Source of the DNA: XYD12-FULL-36-8 sp964613805
GTDB taxonomy: Bacteria; Bacteroidota; Ignavibacteria; Ignavibacteriales; Ignavibacteriaceae
NCBI GenBank assembly: GCA_964613805.1
Contig: CAZTJF010000019.1
Coordinates: 1 to 64,000 of the forward strand
Length of the DNA: 64,000 nt
Direction: 5' to 3'
This document shows, one piece after another, positions 34,658-43,759 of this stretch; the stretch's first letter is position 1, and each line of letters opens with the position of its first letter. The position numbers and the translations under genes are program-made. The notes beneath the pieces were generated by a model, which saw only the letters and a list, made by a program, of their open reading frames with translations, was not told the origin of the DNA and did no database searches.

Positions 34658-36025
34658 TTAAAAAGTAGAAATTCTTCTTATCCAGTTATCATCACGAAGT
34701 TCGCCGCGTAAAGTTGAATGCAGCAATGTATAGTCGGAGAATCCTGATAAATCTCCGAAGACAAAAATTACCCCGCCTTCCAATTCGTTGTAATACCAAG
34801 TCTCATAAGGTTTGGTATCAACTTGATTTGGATTACGTTCTATTTCGCTTGGTTCACCAAAAATAATATAAACACGTCCCCTGTCCGATTTCCACCCAAC
34901 ACGAGATAATGAGCCGTATTTCTGATTACTTTCATTCACTCTTTTAAAATAGAGTTTATAAAATTCATTCTCAGGAGTGGAGGGATCAGTATCCTTACCT
35001 TTCCAAAAATTAAAAAGAAATTCTCTTTTACCTTCAGTAGAACTAATTTTACCATACTTTTCAATGTCTGCAGATGAAGCAATATACTTTGATTTAGTGA
35101 ATACATCATCAAGTTCCTCGTCAGACATTACACCAAACTCACTTGCAAACGCTCCGGAGACTTGGCCGGTTACAGTATCAGTTATTGTAATAGATGGATT
35201 GTACACATAGAATTTCTTGGTGGATGATACTCCGTAATTGGATAGACTATCAATAAGAGCTATTACAAATGTATAAGTATCGGTTGGATATTTATTAATC
35301 ACGATTGAGCCCACTTCAACCCTGGAATCATGGACTCTGCTGATTGGTTTTGATTTCGAAAAGATCAATTTTCCTTTACTATTAAAAACAGAAGATACAA
35401 GCTTAAGTGTTTCGGAACCGGGCATAGCAAGTAAGTTGTACAGTTCAGAATAGTAAAAAACAACAGGCTGGCTTTCACCAAATACAGAGCTTGGGATCGG
35501 ATAGATTTCCATGCTGTTTTTATAGAAGATTGATTCCTTGTTTGGACTATCCTGAATGATTCTTGAGGCAAGCTGAATATCGCTCAATGAAATATTGGAG
35601 GAAATAAACCGATTGCTTTTAATATACTCTGTGTAGTTTCTTTGATTTTTCTCCTCACCCACATCTCTCCCGCTAATGGAGCATTTATATGTTGCAGGTG
35701 GCACGATAAAACCTATTACTCCAATAAGATATTTACTGCCTTCATCAGTCAAATTGGAAATTGGATGTGAAACTTTCCACTCCTTATCAACAATTTTTTC
35801 CTTCGAGACAGTATCCTCGATTGTTATTTTTAATATTCCCTCAACCACTTTTAATGAATCCGATGAAAATGCTTTCATAGAACTCTGGTTAAATGAATAA
35901 TAAAATTCTATGTAGTTGGAGGTTGAATCGTAGCCAAACTGTGCATAGTCGAAGTCGAAATCAAATTTGGGCTGGGAAATTAATGGAATGGAAAATATTA
36001 GGAGAAAAGAAAAAATGTGTTTCAT
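34658..36025 (-). CDS. GWxTD-domain secreted protein
   Basis: 455 residues with a signal peptide ending near Ile-Ser-Gln-Pro. The last 150 residues contain the GWxTD domain: Gly377-Trp378-Lys-Ser-Asp-Arg-Gly-Arg-Val-Tyr-Ile-Ile-Phe-Gly-Glu-Pro, with Ser in place of the usual Thr. The preceding part is beta-rich. The domain occurs in secreted proteins of the FCB group; no function is established. The gene starts only 17 bases after a terminator-like hairpin that follows the PorV-like gene, and no ribosome-binding site is visible ahead of the ATG, so its expression is probably controlled by read-through or a promoter within the hairpin region. Confidence 0.82.
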   Translation of the reverse strand: MKHIFSFLLIFSIPLISQPKFDFDFDYAQFGYDSTSNYIEFYYSFNQSSMKAFSSDSLKVVEGILKITIEDTVSKEKIVDKEWKVSHPISNLTDEGSKYLIGVIGFIVPPATYKCSISGRDVGEEKNQRNYTEYIKSNRFISSNISLSDIQLASRIIQDSPNKESIFYKNSMEIYPIPSSVFGESQPVVFYYSELYNLLAMPGSETLKLVSSVFNSKGKLIFSKSKPISRVHDSRVEVGSIVINKYPTDTYTFVIALIDSLSNYGVSSTKKFYVYNPSITITDTVTGQVSGAFASEFGVMSDEELDDVFTKSKYIASSADIEKYGKISSTEGKREFLFNFWKGKDTDPSTPENEFYKLYFKRVNESNQKYGSLSRVGWKSDRGRVYIIFGEPSEIERNPNQVDTKPYETWYYNELEGGVIFVFGDLSGFSDYTLLHSTLRGELRDDNWIRRISTF

Positions 36026-36042
36026 AGTAAACTTTTAATAAA

Positions 36043-36072
36043 TTAAAAAGGCGTTCCTTTTATAGAACGCCT
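36043..36072 (-). terminator. Terminator/attenuator between PorV-like and GWxTD genes
   Basis: A perfect eight-base GC-rich stem (36049-36056 with 36065-36072) with an eight-base loop is followed on the minus strand by five T and a T-rich run. It lies 22 bases past the PorV-like stop codon and 17 bases before the GWxTD start codon, so it can end the upstream transcript or act as a leader attenuator for the next gene. Confidence 0.85.
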
Positions 36073-36094
36073 AAATATTGATTTTAATTTGAAA

Positions 36095-37114
36095 TTAATC
36101 TAGAACTAATCTAAGTGTGAAAATGTGATTTGATGTTGGGAAATCTTTTACATCTCTATAAGCATAGTCAAATAATATTCCCACACCCTCAACTAATGGG
36201 TAATTTATTCCGGCACCAACAGTAAATCCATAAATTGATTCTGAAGTGTTTTCTAATCTAAAATCGTATCCGCCTCGTGCATAAAATCTATTCATAAAAC
36301 TATACTCCAAACCTAATTGTAACTGGTCTTCGCTTGCGTTATTCTGACGAAATGCTGTTCCAACTAAAATGTTATTAGTTTCATCGACGCTATAATCATA
36401 CGCTAAACTTAATTCAAAGTAACTAGGAATTTGAAATTCTTCAGTAACGGCGAAATAAGATCCCAAGCGGGTACCTGGATTAGTGTTGGGAACATTTGTT
36501 TTAATCTGAAGGTCCTGACCGCTGTATGACATATTAGAACCAATATTTTTGACAGAGACACCAAGCGAGAGATTTTGAGGGAAACGATACTGAACACCAA
36601 AATCCATTGCAAATCCATCTGCCGAGGTGCTTTGAATTCCTTCATGAACTAATTTCAGGTTGACTCCTGCGGCTACCCTATCTGTTATAACCTTAGAATA
36701 GGTTAATCCGCCTACAAAGAAAGAAGGTGAATAAGATGCACCGGTTCCATCTGGAGCTTCATTAGTTGTTACAGGAATTTCTCCAAAATCTATGGTTTTA
36801 AAAGAAAACCCAACGCTGCCTAATTCACCAAGATTAGCTCCAGCAGCTAAATATGTCACATTCAGATCTGCTATGTAAGACATGTAAGAAAACATTGCTT
36901 CAGATTTGCCTGAAACGGCTAAACCAGCCGGATTGTAGTAAATGGCTTCAACACCAGTGGTGTTTGATAAAAATGCTCCGCCAGTTGCAATACTACGAGC
37001 TCCAACCGGAATAAGCAATTGCTCTGCTCCTGTTGTACCCTTTCTTGAAACATCACCAGCCAATAGGTTTCCTATACTAACTGTAATGAATAATATTATT
37101 AACAATTTTTTCAT
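36095..37114 (-). CDS. PorV/PorQ-family outer-membrane protein
   Basis: 339 residues, signal peptide ending near Leu-Leu-Ala-Gly. The mature protein opens with Gly-Thr-Thr-Gly-Ala-Glu-Gln-Leu-Leu-Ile-Pro-Val-Gly-Ala-Arg and Ile-Tyr-Tyr-Asn-Pro-Ala-Gly-Leu-Ala, the PorV/UPF0164 signature; the rest is a beta barrel ending in Leu-Val-Leu-Asp. PorV is the T9SS shuttle that carries cargo from the translocon to the attachment complex; paralogues have unknown roles. It is the last gene of the TonB-receptor operon, with an AAGGAG ribosome-binding site. Confidence 0.85.
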   Translation of the reverse strand: MKKLLIILFITVSIGNLLAGDVSRKGTTGAEQLLIPVGARSIATGGAFLSNTTGVEAIYYNPAGLAVSGKSEAMFSYMSYIADLNVTYLAAGANLGELGSVGFSFKTIDFGEIPVTTNEAPDGTGASYSPSFFVGGLTYSKVITDRVAAGVNLKLVHEGIQSTSADGFAMDFGVQYRFPQNLSLGVSVKNIGSNMSYSGQDLQIKTNVPNTNPGTRLGSYFAVTEEFQIPSYFELSLAYDYSVDETNNILVGTAFRQNNASEDQLQLGLEYSFMNRFYARGGYDFRLENTSESIYGFTVGAGINYPLVEGVGILFDYAYRDVKDFPTSNHIFTLRLVLD

Positions 37115-37140
37115 TTTTAACTCCTTATTATTTTTTAATC

Positions 37141-37165
37141 AGAGCGGAGAGTTTGGCTCCGCTCT
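37141..37165. other. Hairpin between secreted-protein and PorV-like genes
   Basis: A perfect nine-base stem (37141-37149 with 37157-37165) with a seven-base loop, GC-rich. The T-run lies on the plus strand side, where there is no gene; on the transcribed minus strand the stem has an A-run before it and no U-run after it. It may stabilise the 3' end of the upstream mRNA or change the ratio of the two products rather than terminate. Confidence 0.55.
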
Positions 37166-37180
37166 TTTTTAAACAACTGA

Positions 37181-40100
37181 CTAGTACCTGAGTAATTGTT
37201 TTTGCGGCATAACTATTCCAAACTTCAGTATCTTATCACCGAATTTTGGTGATGTAACTATTGCAAGATACATTCCTGAAGCTACTCTTAATCCCGCTTC
37301 ATTTTCTAAATCCCATCTTAAGAACGGAGATGAAATTCCATCACCCTTATCGTTCTGAGTTAATATTCTCACTAAAACACCCGACAAAGTATAAATTTTA
37401 ATTGTCACTTCAGTCGGTAAATTTGAAAAGGTTACGAAAGGATCATCTGGATTACTATTTGTATAACTCGTTGCCGGGTTATATGCAAATAATGGGTTTG
37501 GAAATACATTTACTTTATTAAACAGATTCTTTTCTTGATCTTCAGTTAGCGCACCACCCTTTAAAGTACTGAACGAAAATTTATCCAGTGCAGTATAAGG
37601 ATAAGTGGTGACTGGAATCACAAATTTATCTCCATTTGTATAGAATGTTGAACTGTTCACCCTTTGAAGCCCAACAACATACATCGTATTGAACATTCTT
37701 GATTTAGCAACAATCTTTTGGTTTTCAGTAACCCCAACAGCATCAGCCGGTATGGTAAATCCAGCATATGGATCAGCCCATACAGTGGCTGTACCGGTAC
37801 CTGTTGTAAATGTACCTCCGGTATATTCAACTTGCTGACCGTTTGGATCATAAGGCGCATCAAAAATAAGGATACCCTCATTGGATAATCTTAAGGAATC
37901 TCCCGGATCCCAAACTCCATCGGGGTTTCCGCGGAAATTAGGTGCAGGCGTTTTTCTTCTTTCTATAAAACCTACAGCCAATTGTCTTTCCTCCCCATAC
38001 TTATTATCCACTACCCAGGCAGTAAACGGAACATCAACATAACCGAAAGCACGGTTATTAGCTGTATCCCAATTTCCAACAGATCCTTTTCCTACAGTAT
38101 CTGTTCCTGTTACTCCAGCAGCATAGCGATAACTGTTTGTAGCTGTAATTGCCGAACCGAAATATCCATTCAAATAACGGTAAGCTTTCCCATTGGTACC
38201 AAAACGTAATTCTATTTTTCTTAACCTATCTGCACCAATTACCGTTGACCTTCCTACACCTATCATTGGCCAGGCAGTTCCTTGCGGAATATCTGAACCG
38301 ACATAATAAACTCCAGTTGCATCAAGAGTTGATAATTCATCGAACCAATCTGGATTTGAAGAACTATATAAAGGATCGCCAAAAGCTGCGGTTACGGGTT
38401 TAACTTTTGTTAGAAAACCTTCGGTTACAATACCAGAATAATCTGTTGAGTCAAAATTGTAAAGTTTTGATGAATCAATTAGAACGGTGCCTGTGCTTTT
38501 ATTCGTTAATTTCCAGAAGGTAGAATATGAAGTTGAAGATTTATCCTTGTAAAACTCAATTTCATATTGATCGCCCGTTAAAGCATCATTATTTGCAACT
38601 AAATATTTGACAGCGCCATTTGAGGCACCGGCAATTTTTTCACCATTAGCCCCTTGTACAGATGGAGCGTACATATCAGAACCGAAAACAACTCTTATAA
38701 TTGAGGTCTCGTACTCATCAATACCAGCGCCTGAAACATCCAGATAATCACCAGCACGCCCATATACGCCTGTCTGCTTATTTACAATCACTCTATGGTT
38801 TAATGTAAAATTCGTAATTGCAAAATAATATTCCTTGCCTTTAACTAAAGGTCCACCTGCTAGTGGATCACTTGTTATAGTTAACCTGATTCTTCCCTGT
38901 TTTGGGTCGGCATATTTAGCAGAGTCTAATTTAAAACCTTCTGGTCTTGCAAGCACTACTGCACCATTGCCTTGTTTCTGATATACATTATTAATAGAAT
39001 CTTGCAAATCATACCAAGCGATTTCCTTGGCATTTTCAACTCCTTGAATTGATAAGGACTTACTATTCGTTCTGAATGCAGTAACATAAAAACCTTGAAA
39101 TCTTCTGTCAATATCAAGAACATTATCCACAGCTTGATATTTGATAGGGCCAGAAGTTTCCCAAGTTAGATCAATAAAATCCTCGCCTGTTCTAACGTCA
39201 TAAACAATAGGAGGAGGAGGAGGAGGAGAAGGAAAATTCGAGTCGAATATCAATTGAGCTGTAACATCATATTGCTTGGCAACGGTAACACTATTTAACG
39301 GACTTGTACCTCTTCCGAGCACATAAGCAACAACGATATCTACCGGTTTATTTTTTTCTAAGGTAAATGGACCTGTATTTGACATCTGTCTTTGATCAAT
39401 TGGTGTAGTATTTAACCAGCCTGTTTGAGGTTCGGGTTCACCAGAATACATAAAAATTCTGTTAATCTGCGCACAGTTGGAAAGCGTTGCTCCATTTCCG
39501 AATTCCCATGTACAAACATTAACTGGATCGCCATTTCTTCCTCTACCACCGATCATGTAATTCCTTAATTCAAATCTTGTCGCTGGATCGCCATGAGTTG
39601 GGTGACTCTGCATATATTGTGTAAACGAGCTTATTCCCAAATTTTTAGCTCCGGGAATTGTATCAACACCTATAACTTTGCCACGCACATTATATGCCGT
39701 ATCTAATGGAATATCTCCAGCATCGAAAGTTTCATTTCCATTAACATCGGTATATGTTACACCAGGAATAAATGAAATTGGTCCCTGAAAGAAATCAATT
39801 AAAAAGCTTGGGGGATTCTGTCCAAATTGGGCATCTGGTGTTTTGTTGTAAGTGAATCCAGCGCTCAAAATAGTATCACACCCGACTAAATCATCAAGGT
39901 GATCGCCTAAATCCGGATCGGCTGCGACAGAAAAGTAGACTGAATCAAACTTCTCGGCTTTAGTTCCTTTATTGACAAGTCTATATCTAACAAACAACAT
40001 ATTCCCAACAACACCCTTAGATGCAAAACCAAAAACAGATTGATGAATTTCAATACCTTTTGGATCAACATCGGTGTATCTTCTTTGGGCTTTTGGCACA

Positions 40101-40684
40101 CCATCATTATAAACACACCATGCAGTTACATCTCCAATCAAATCAGGCCGATCTTCAGTCGGATCCCAAATTCCATTGCCATTTAGGTCAACCGGGTTAT
40201 AAACCCCGTCACCGTCTCCATCATGAAAATCAGCACCAATAGAAACAGCATCTTTCCATGTTTGCCATGAATCACTAAAAGCAGGATCTTGTACACTGAC
40301 AACATAAACCTGATTTTTTGAATCGCTCTGCGAAGAACCTACAGGTCCTGCTTGATAGTCTTCAATTCTTGAGGCACTTAAAACACCATTAGCCCATAAA
40401 TTACCATTATGTAATCCGGACATATAAAACCCACTGGAAAATAAAAAAACGATATTATCAAATTTACCACCAGCTCCGCCGCCAGGATCAACATCTGCAA
40501 TAATACCTTTATTATCAAGCGGGACAAATAAATTGTTTATATTAAAAACATAAAAAGTAGCCGCTGTTTTATTTAGTTTTCGAGAATTTCCATTATCACC
40601 ATCTATACCGGCACCTAACGTAATAAGCGCAACAATAAATGATGATAACAGGAATATCTTACTTTTAATATTCATTATTTTCAT
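37181..40684 (-). CDS. Large secreted protein with T9SS-type C-terminal domain
   Basis: About 1167 residues from ATG 40684, preferred over 40693 because AAAGGA lies nine bases before it. A signal peptide is followed by a long beta-rich region. Calcium-binding-like repeats Asp-Gly-Asp-Gly-Asp-Gly and Asp-Leu-Asn-Gly-Asn-Gly lie near residues 155-171, a Pro-rich hinge (six consecutive prolines) near 485-490, and a fibronectin/Ig-like part follows. The last 90 residues, starting Val-Phe-Pro-Asn-Pro, resemble a T9SS sorting/FlgD-like domain, though the final strand is atypical (Met-Pro-Gln-Lys-Gln). It is encoded 31 bases after the TonB receptor. Function unknown; a surface-exposed partner of that receptor is an inference. 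Confidence 0.72.
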   Translation of the reverse strand: MKIMNIKSKIFLLSSFIVALITLGAGIDGDNGNSRKLNKTAATFYVFNINNLFVPLDNKGIIADVDPGGGAGGKFDNIVFLFSSGFYMSGLHNGNLWANGVLSASRIEDYQAGPVGSSQSDSKNQVYVVSVQDPAFSDSWQTWKDAVSIGADFHDGDGDGVYNPVDLNGNGIWDPTEDRPDLIGDVTAWCVYNDGVPKAQRRYTDVDPKGIEIHQSVFGFASKGVVGNMLFVRYRLVNKGTKAEKFDSVYFSVAADPDLGDHLDDLVGCDTILSAGFTYNKTPDAQFGQNPPSFLIDFFQGPISFIPGVTYTDVNGNETFDAGDIPLDTAYNVRGKVIGVDTIPGAKNLGISSFTQYMQSHPTHGDPATRFELRNYMIGGRGRNGDPVNVCTWEFGNGATLSNCAQINRIFMYSGEPEPQTGWLNTTPIDQRQMSNTGPFTLEKNKPVDIVVAYVLGRGTSPLNSVTVAKQYDVTAQLIFDSNFPSPPPPPPIVYDVRTGEDFIDLTWETSGPIKYQAVDNVLDIDRRFQGFYVTAFRTNSKSLSIQGVENAKEIAWYDLQDSINNVYQKQGNGAVVLARPEGFKLDSAKYADPKQGRIRLTITSDPLAGGPLVKGKEYYFAITNFTLNHRVIVNKQTGVYGRAGDYLDVSGAGIDEYETSIIRVVFGSDMYAPSVQGANGEKIAGASNGAVKYLVANNDALTGDQYEIEFYKDKSSTSYSTFWKLTNKSTGTVLIDSSKLYNFDSTDYSGIVTEGFLTKVKPVTAAFGDPLYSSSNPDWFDELSTLDATGVYYVGSDIPQGTAWPMIGVGRSTVIGADRLRKIELRFGTNGKAYRYLNGYFGSAITATNSYRYAAGVTGTDTVGKGSVGNWDTANNRAFGYVDVPFTAWVVDNKYGEERQLAVGFIERRKTPAPNFRGNPDGVWDPGDSLRLSNEGILIFDAPYDPNGQQVEYTGGTFTTGTGTATVWADPYAGFTIPADAVGVTENQKIVAKSRMFNTMYVVGLQRVNSSTFYTNGDKFVIPVTTYPYTALDKFSFSTLKGGALTEDQEKNLFNKVNVFPNPLFAYNPATSYTNSNPDDPFVTFSNLPTEVTIKIYTLSGVLVRILTQNDKGDGISSPFLRWDLENEAGLRVASGMYLAIVTSPKFGDKILKFGIVMPQKQLLRY

Positions 40685-40715
40685 TACTAACATTCCTTTT
40701 AAATTTCAGTTGAAA

Positions 40716-43595
40716 TTACAAATTTAAACCCGAAAAGTTAACTTTGAATCCAAGTTTTATTAACCTTGGAATACCAAAATTACTGGGGTCTCGCTCTAAT
40801 GCCGTATAGTCAGAGACATAATTAGGACCTCTTCCCTTTGCCAAAGCTTTTCCTTCTTCAGTAGAGAGATAACCTGTACTGTATGGATTACCAGTAGTAC
40901 GATAAACATTAACCGCATTCTCACTGCCGAAAACATTTTCAACCCAAAGATATGGAGTCAAAGAAATATTATTCTCCAAGAAGAAAGTCTTTTCAAGCTT
41001 TAAATCTAATTTATTAGATCCTGGTCCATAAGCTGAATTAACATATCCTTTAGTTTCACCTAAGTTAGAACTTCCACCCGGGGTTATATTTTGCGTAAGT
41101 AATGGCGTATAAGGACGCCCACTTTGGAATGAGAATAATAAATTCAATGAAAGATTTTCTAATACACCTAAATCACCTTTAGGTATACTGAAATCAACGT
41201 TAATGATTCCCGTGTGTCTTTGATCAAAATCCAAAGGTGCAATAACTTTTGGGGTTTCTCCGTTATCATTTCTGAATGCCGCAGTAGTTGAAGAGCTTGT
41301 TGATGAACCAGTCCCCTCAGCCAATGCATAAGTATAGTTAAATGCAAGGGAGAAATAACTTATTCTTGTGATATCAAGTGAAACAGCTAAACCTTTTACT
41401 GTCCCAAAATCTGAATTTGCTGGACCATAATATCTATAAACTGATGAACCAATAGATCTATAGAAAAATCTTGTCTCATCATTTATTAATCCTTTAGTAT
41501 TTTTATAAAAAGCTGTGATGTTCAGAGCTGCTAAATTATTTCCCAACACTTGTCTAAAACCTATTTCGTATTGAGTTGTTATTTCGCTATTAACATTTCC
41601 GGTATTCAATCCGAAATTTTGATCTCGAATCAATCCGGTTAATGCATTAACTGAAGTAAACACTTCCTGTAAACTTGGGGGTTGAATAAACTTACCAAAT
41701 TGAGCATGAAATACAGTGGTTGAAGTAACAGGGAATCCTAATCCTATTCTTGGAGAAACATAAAACTCTGCTTTTTTCGTCACGAAATCTGCATCATCAA
41801 AAACTTCCGGATTTCCATAGCCGTATGGGAGTGTTTCATCTTTAACAACTTGTGCTTTAGAATCAAAGTAGTCAAACCTCAAACCAAAATTAATTACCAA
41901 ATCACTAAGCTCAAATCTATCCTGTACATAAAAATATGAAATCACAGGATGACGCGGTTCGGCAGATACATCGTATAAGGATGTATCAATGGGATTTTCG
42001 TTATCAAATCTTCTTTGTCCATCACTTGAAGCTTTGTTTTTTCCTGTTATGTCATATCCAAAGAAGAAAGGTGTTTGTAATGCCAGACGATATGCATAGC
42101 TGTACTTATCATTATCAATTGCAACCCCTACTGGATTAAGCGAATAAAACCTTAAAGTGTTATACTGAATACCACCTCCGACATCAACCAAATGGTTCTC
42201 TAACTGTGAAGTAAAATCTAAATCTGCTGTAAGAGTTGTATTTTGCATATGCTGATAAAGTGCTTGAACTCTGCCTTTTGCATAAAAAAGTTGGATCGGA
42301 TCTAATGTAACCCGGCTACCTTGAATTAGTGTCGTTCCTGGCAAAATATATGGTCTATTTGCTGTTGTATCTCCGTATGCCTCAATATTATCAAACCAGA
42401 TTCCATCACCTCTTTCACGTGAGTAGTACTTGTAGCCCAAATTTAAATTCCAAAAAGAATTAGAACTTAGATTGTGGCTAAGACGACCACTGAATGAATA
42501 GTTACCTGATTCATTTCGCAAATTATGTTCGGAATTATTCTTGGAATAAACGTGAGCATATTCCCTAAAATCTCTCAAATTAATATTAGCACCTAACCTT
42601 ACGGAGAATGGGGACAAATTATGATAAGTCCTCACAGTATATCTCCATACACTTGATGACATATTAGGTAAGGTTTTACTATCTATTCCGGCAGTTGGGA
42701 TTTGTAAAGAAATTGCTGATGGACTGCCATCTAAGTTCCATCCTCTTTCACCGGATAAAAATATTGTGTGATCTTTTTCACCTGGAATTATCGGACCACT
42801 CAAATTCAAAGTATAAAGATTATACCCGTAATCATCGGTGAATGAAGAAGTGAGAACATCTCCAAACACTGAATAAGTGGGATTTCCGGATTTCGTTGTT
42901 ACATTTATAATACCTGATTGTGCCTGTCCATATTTTGCTTCATATCCGCCAATTTGAAATGAAAGCTGATCTATTGCACTGTTGCTTACTTGAGAGTAAT
43001 TTGAACCGGTATATGCATCGTTTTGTGCAACTCCATCAACAATGTACATTACTTCCCCGCCTCGACCTCCTCTAACATTAATAGTGGCATTTCCATCAGC
43101 GCCACCGCTGCCCTCACTTTTAACAACACCCGCTTGTAAAGATGCAATATTTGCAACACCCTTAACAGGTATTTTGGCAATTTCACTGGCATCAATAACC
43201 TTAGTTGTGTTTGTAGATTTTTCCTCAAAAAGTTTCTTTCCGGTCACAACAATTTCTTCTAATTGAAATTCTGAACTTAATTCAGCATTAAGTTCATATG
43301 TTATACCAGCAACAATCCTAACCTCTTTAAAGACTTTTGGACCATAACCCACATAACTTATACGCACATCGTAAGTACCTGGAACAATATTCAGCACAAA
43401 ATAATTTCCATTAACATCTGTAGCTGCACCCAATTCAGTGCCTACAATGATAATATTTGCACCTATAAGTGCATCTTTTGTGTCTGCATCAAGCACCTTT
43501 CCAACCAGTTTACCAACTCCAGATTGTGCAAAGGAGGAATAGGACGATAGGAGGATAGCGACGAACATTACGAAAATTGTAATTATTTTTTTCAT
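40716..43595 (-). CDS. TonB-dependent receptor with carboxypeptidase-like regulatory domain
   Basis: 959 residues. Signal peptide (about 24 residues), then a carboxypeptidase D regulatory-like domain (about 28-115, Gly-Lys-Val-Leu-Asp-Ala-Asp-Thr-Lys-Asp-Ala-Leu-Ile-Gly-Ala-Asn), a TonB box-like segment Glu-Glu-Ile-Val-Val-Thr-Gly, a plug domain with Val-Arg-Gly-Gly-Arg-Gly-Gly-Glu and Tyr-Ile-Val-Asp-Gly-Val, and a long 22-strand type barrel. It imports a large substrate, or helps secrete one, across the outer membrane with TonB energy. It lacks the length and SusD partner of SusC systems. GGAG six bases before the ATG. First gene of a three-gene operon. Confidence 0.9.
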   Translation of the reverse strand: MKKIITIFVMFVAILLSSYSSFAQSGVGKLVGKVLDADTKDALIGANIIIVGTELGAATDVNGNYFVLNIVPGTYDVRISYVGYGPKVFKEVRIVAGITYELNAELSSEFQLEEIVVTGKKLFEEKSTNTTKVIDASEIAKIPVKGVANIASLQAGVVKSEGSGGADGNATINVRGGRGGEVMYIVDGVAQNDAYTGSNYSQVSNSAIDQLSFQIGGYEAKYGQAQSGIINVTTKSGNPTYSVFGDVLTSSFTDDYGYNLYTLNLSGPIIPGEKDHTIFLSGERGWNLDGSPSAISLQIPTAGIDSKTLPNMSSSVWRYTVRTYHNLSPFSVRLGANINLRDFREYAHVYSKNNSEHNLRNESGNYSFSGRLSHNLSSNSFWNLNLGYKYYSRERGDGIWFDNIEAYGDTTANRPYILPGTTLIQGSRVTLDPIQLFYAKGRVQALYQHMQNTTLTADLDFTSQLENHLVDVGGGIQYNTLRFYSLNPVGVAIDNDKYSYAYRLALQTPFFFGYDITGKNKASSDGQRRFDNENPIDTSLYDVSAEPRHPVISYFYVQDRFELSDLVINFGLRFDYFDSKAQVVKDETLPYGYGNPEVFDDADFVTKKAEFYVSPRIGLGFPVTSTTVFHAQFGKFIQPPSLQEVFTSVNALTGLIRDQNFGLNTGNVNSEITTQYEIGFRQVLGNNLAALNITAFYKNTKGLINDETRFFYRSIGSSVYRYYGPANSDFGTVKGLAVSLDITRISYFSLAFNYTYALAEGTGSSTSSSTTAAFRNDNGETPKVIAPLDFDQRHTGIINVDFSIPKGDLGVLENLSLNLLFSFQSGRPYTPLLTQNITPGGSSNLGETKGYVNSAYGPGSNKLDLKLEKTFFLENNISLTPYLWVENVFGSENAVNVYRTTGNPYSTGYLSTEEGKALAKGRGPNYVSDYTALERDPSNFGIPRLIKLGFKVNFSGLNL

Positions 43596-43696
43596 CTTTT
43601 CTCCGACAAATTATTAATTAAAAACTTATGGTTAGTTCATTTAGTTAAAAAAACCGAAACATAATCAGAACAAATTTTTCAATATTTTATTTAAAT

Positions 43697-43736
43697 CAAA
43701 AAAGGGCGGACACTCTATTTCCAAGATTATCCGCCC
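43697..43736 (-). terminator. Rho-independent terminator of T9SS cargo gene
   Basis: A perfect seven-base GC-rich stem (43704-43710 with 43730-43736) with a 19-base loop, followed on the minus strand by six T. It lies 24 bases past the stop of the cargo gene and about 100 bases before the TonB receptor start, so the two are separate transcription units. Confidence 0.82.
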
Positions 43737-43759
43737 GCATAATTAATTAGCTCATCTAA

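Noticed and set aside
37857..40242. Small frames on both strands inside the giant secreted protein gene.
   Set aside because: Low-complexity shadows of the coding strand with no ribosome-binding site or recognisable product.
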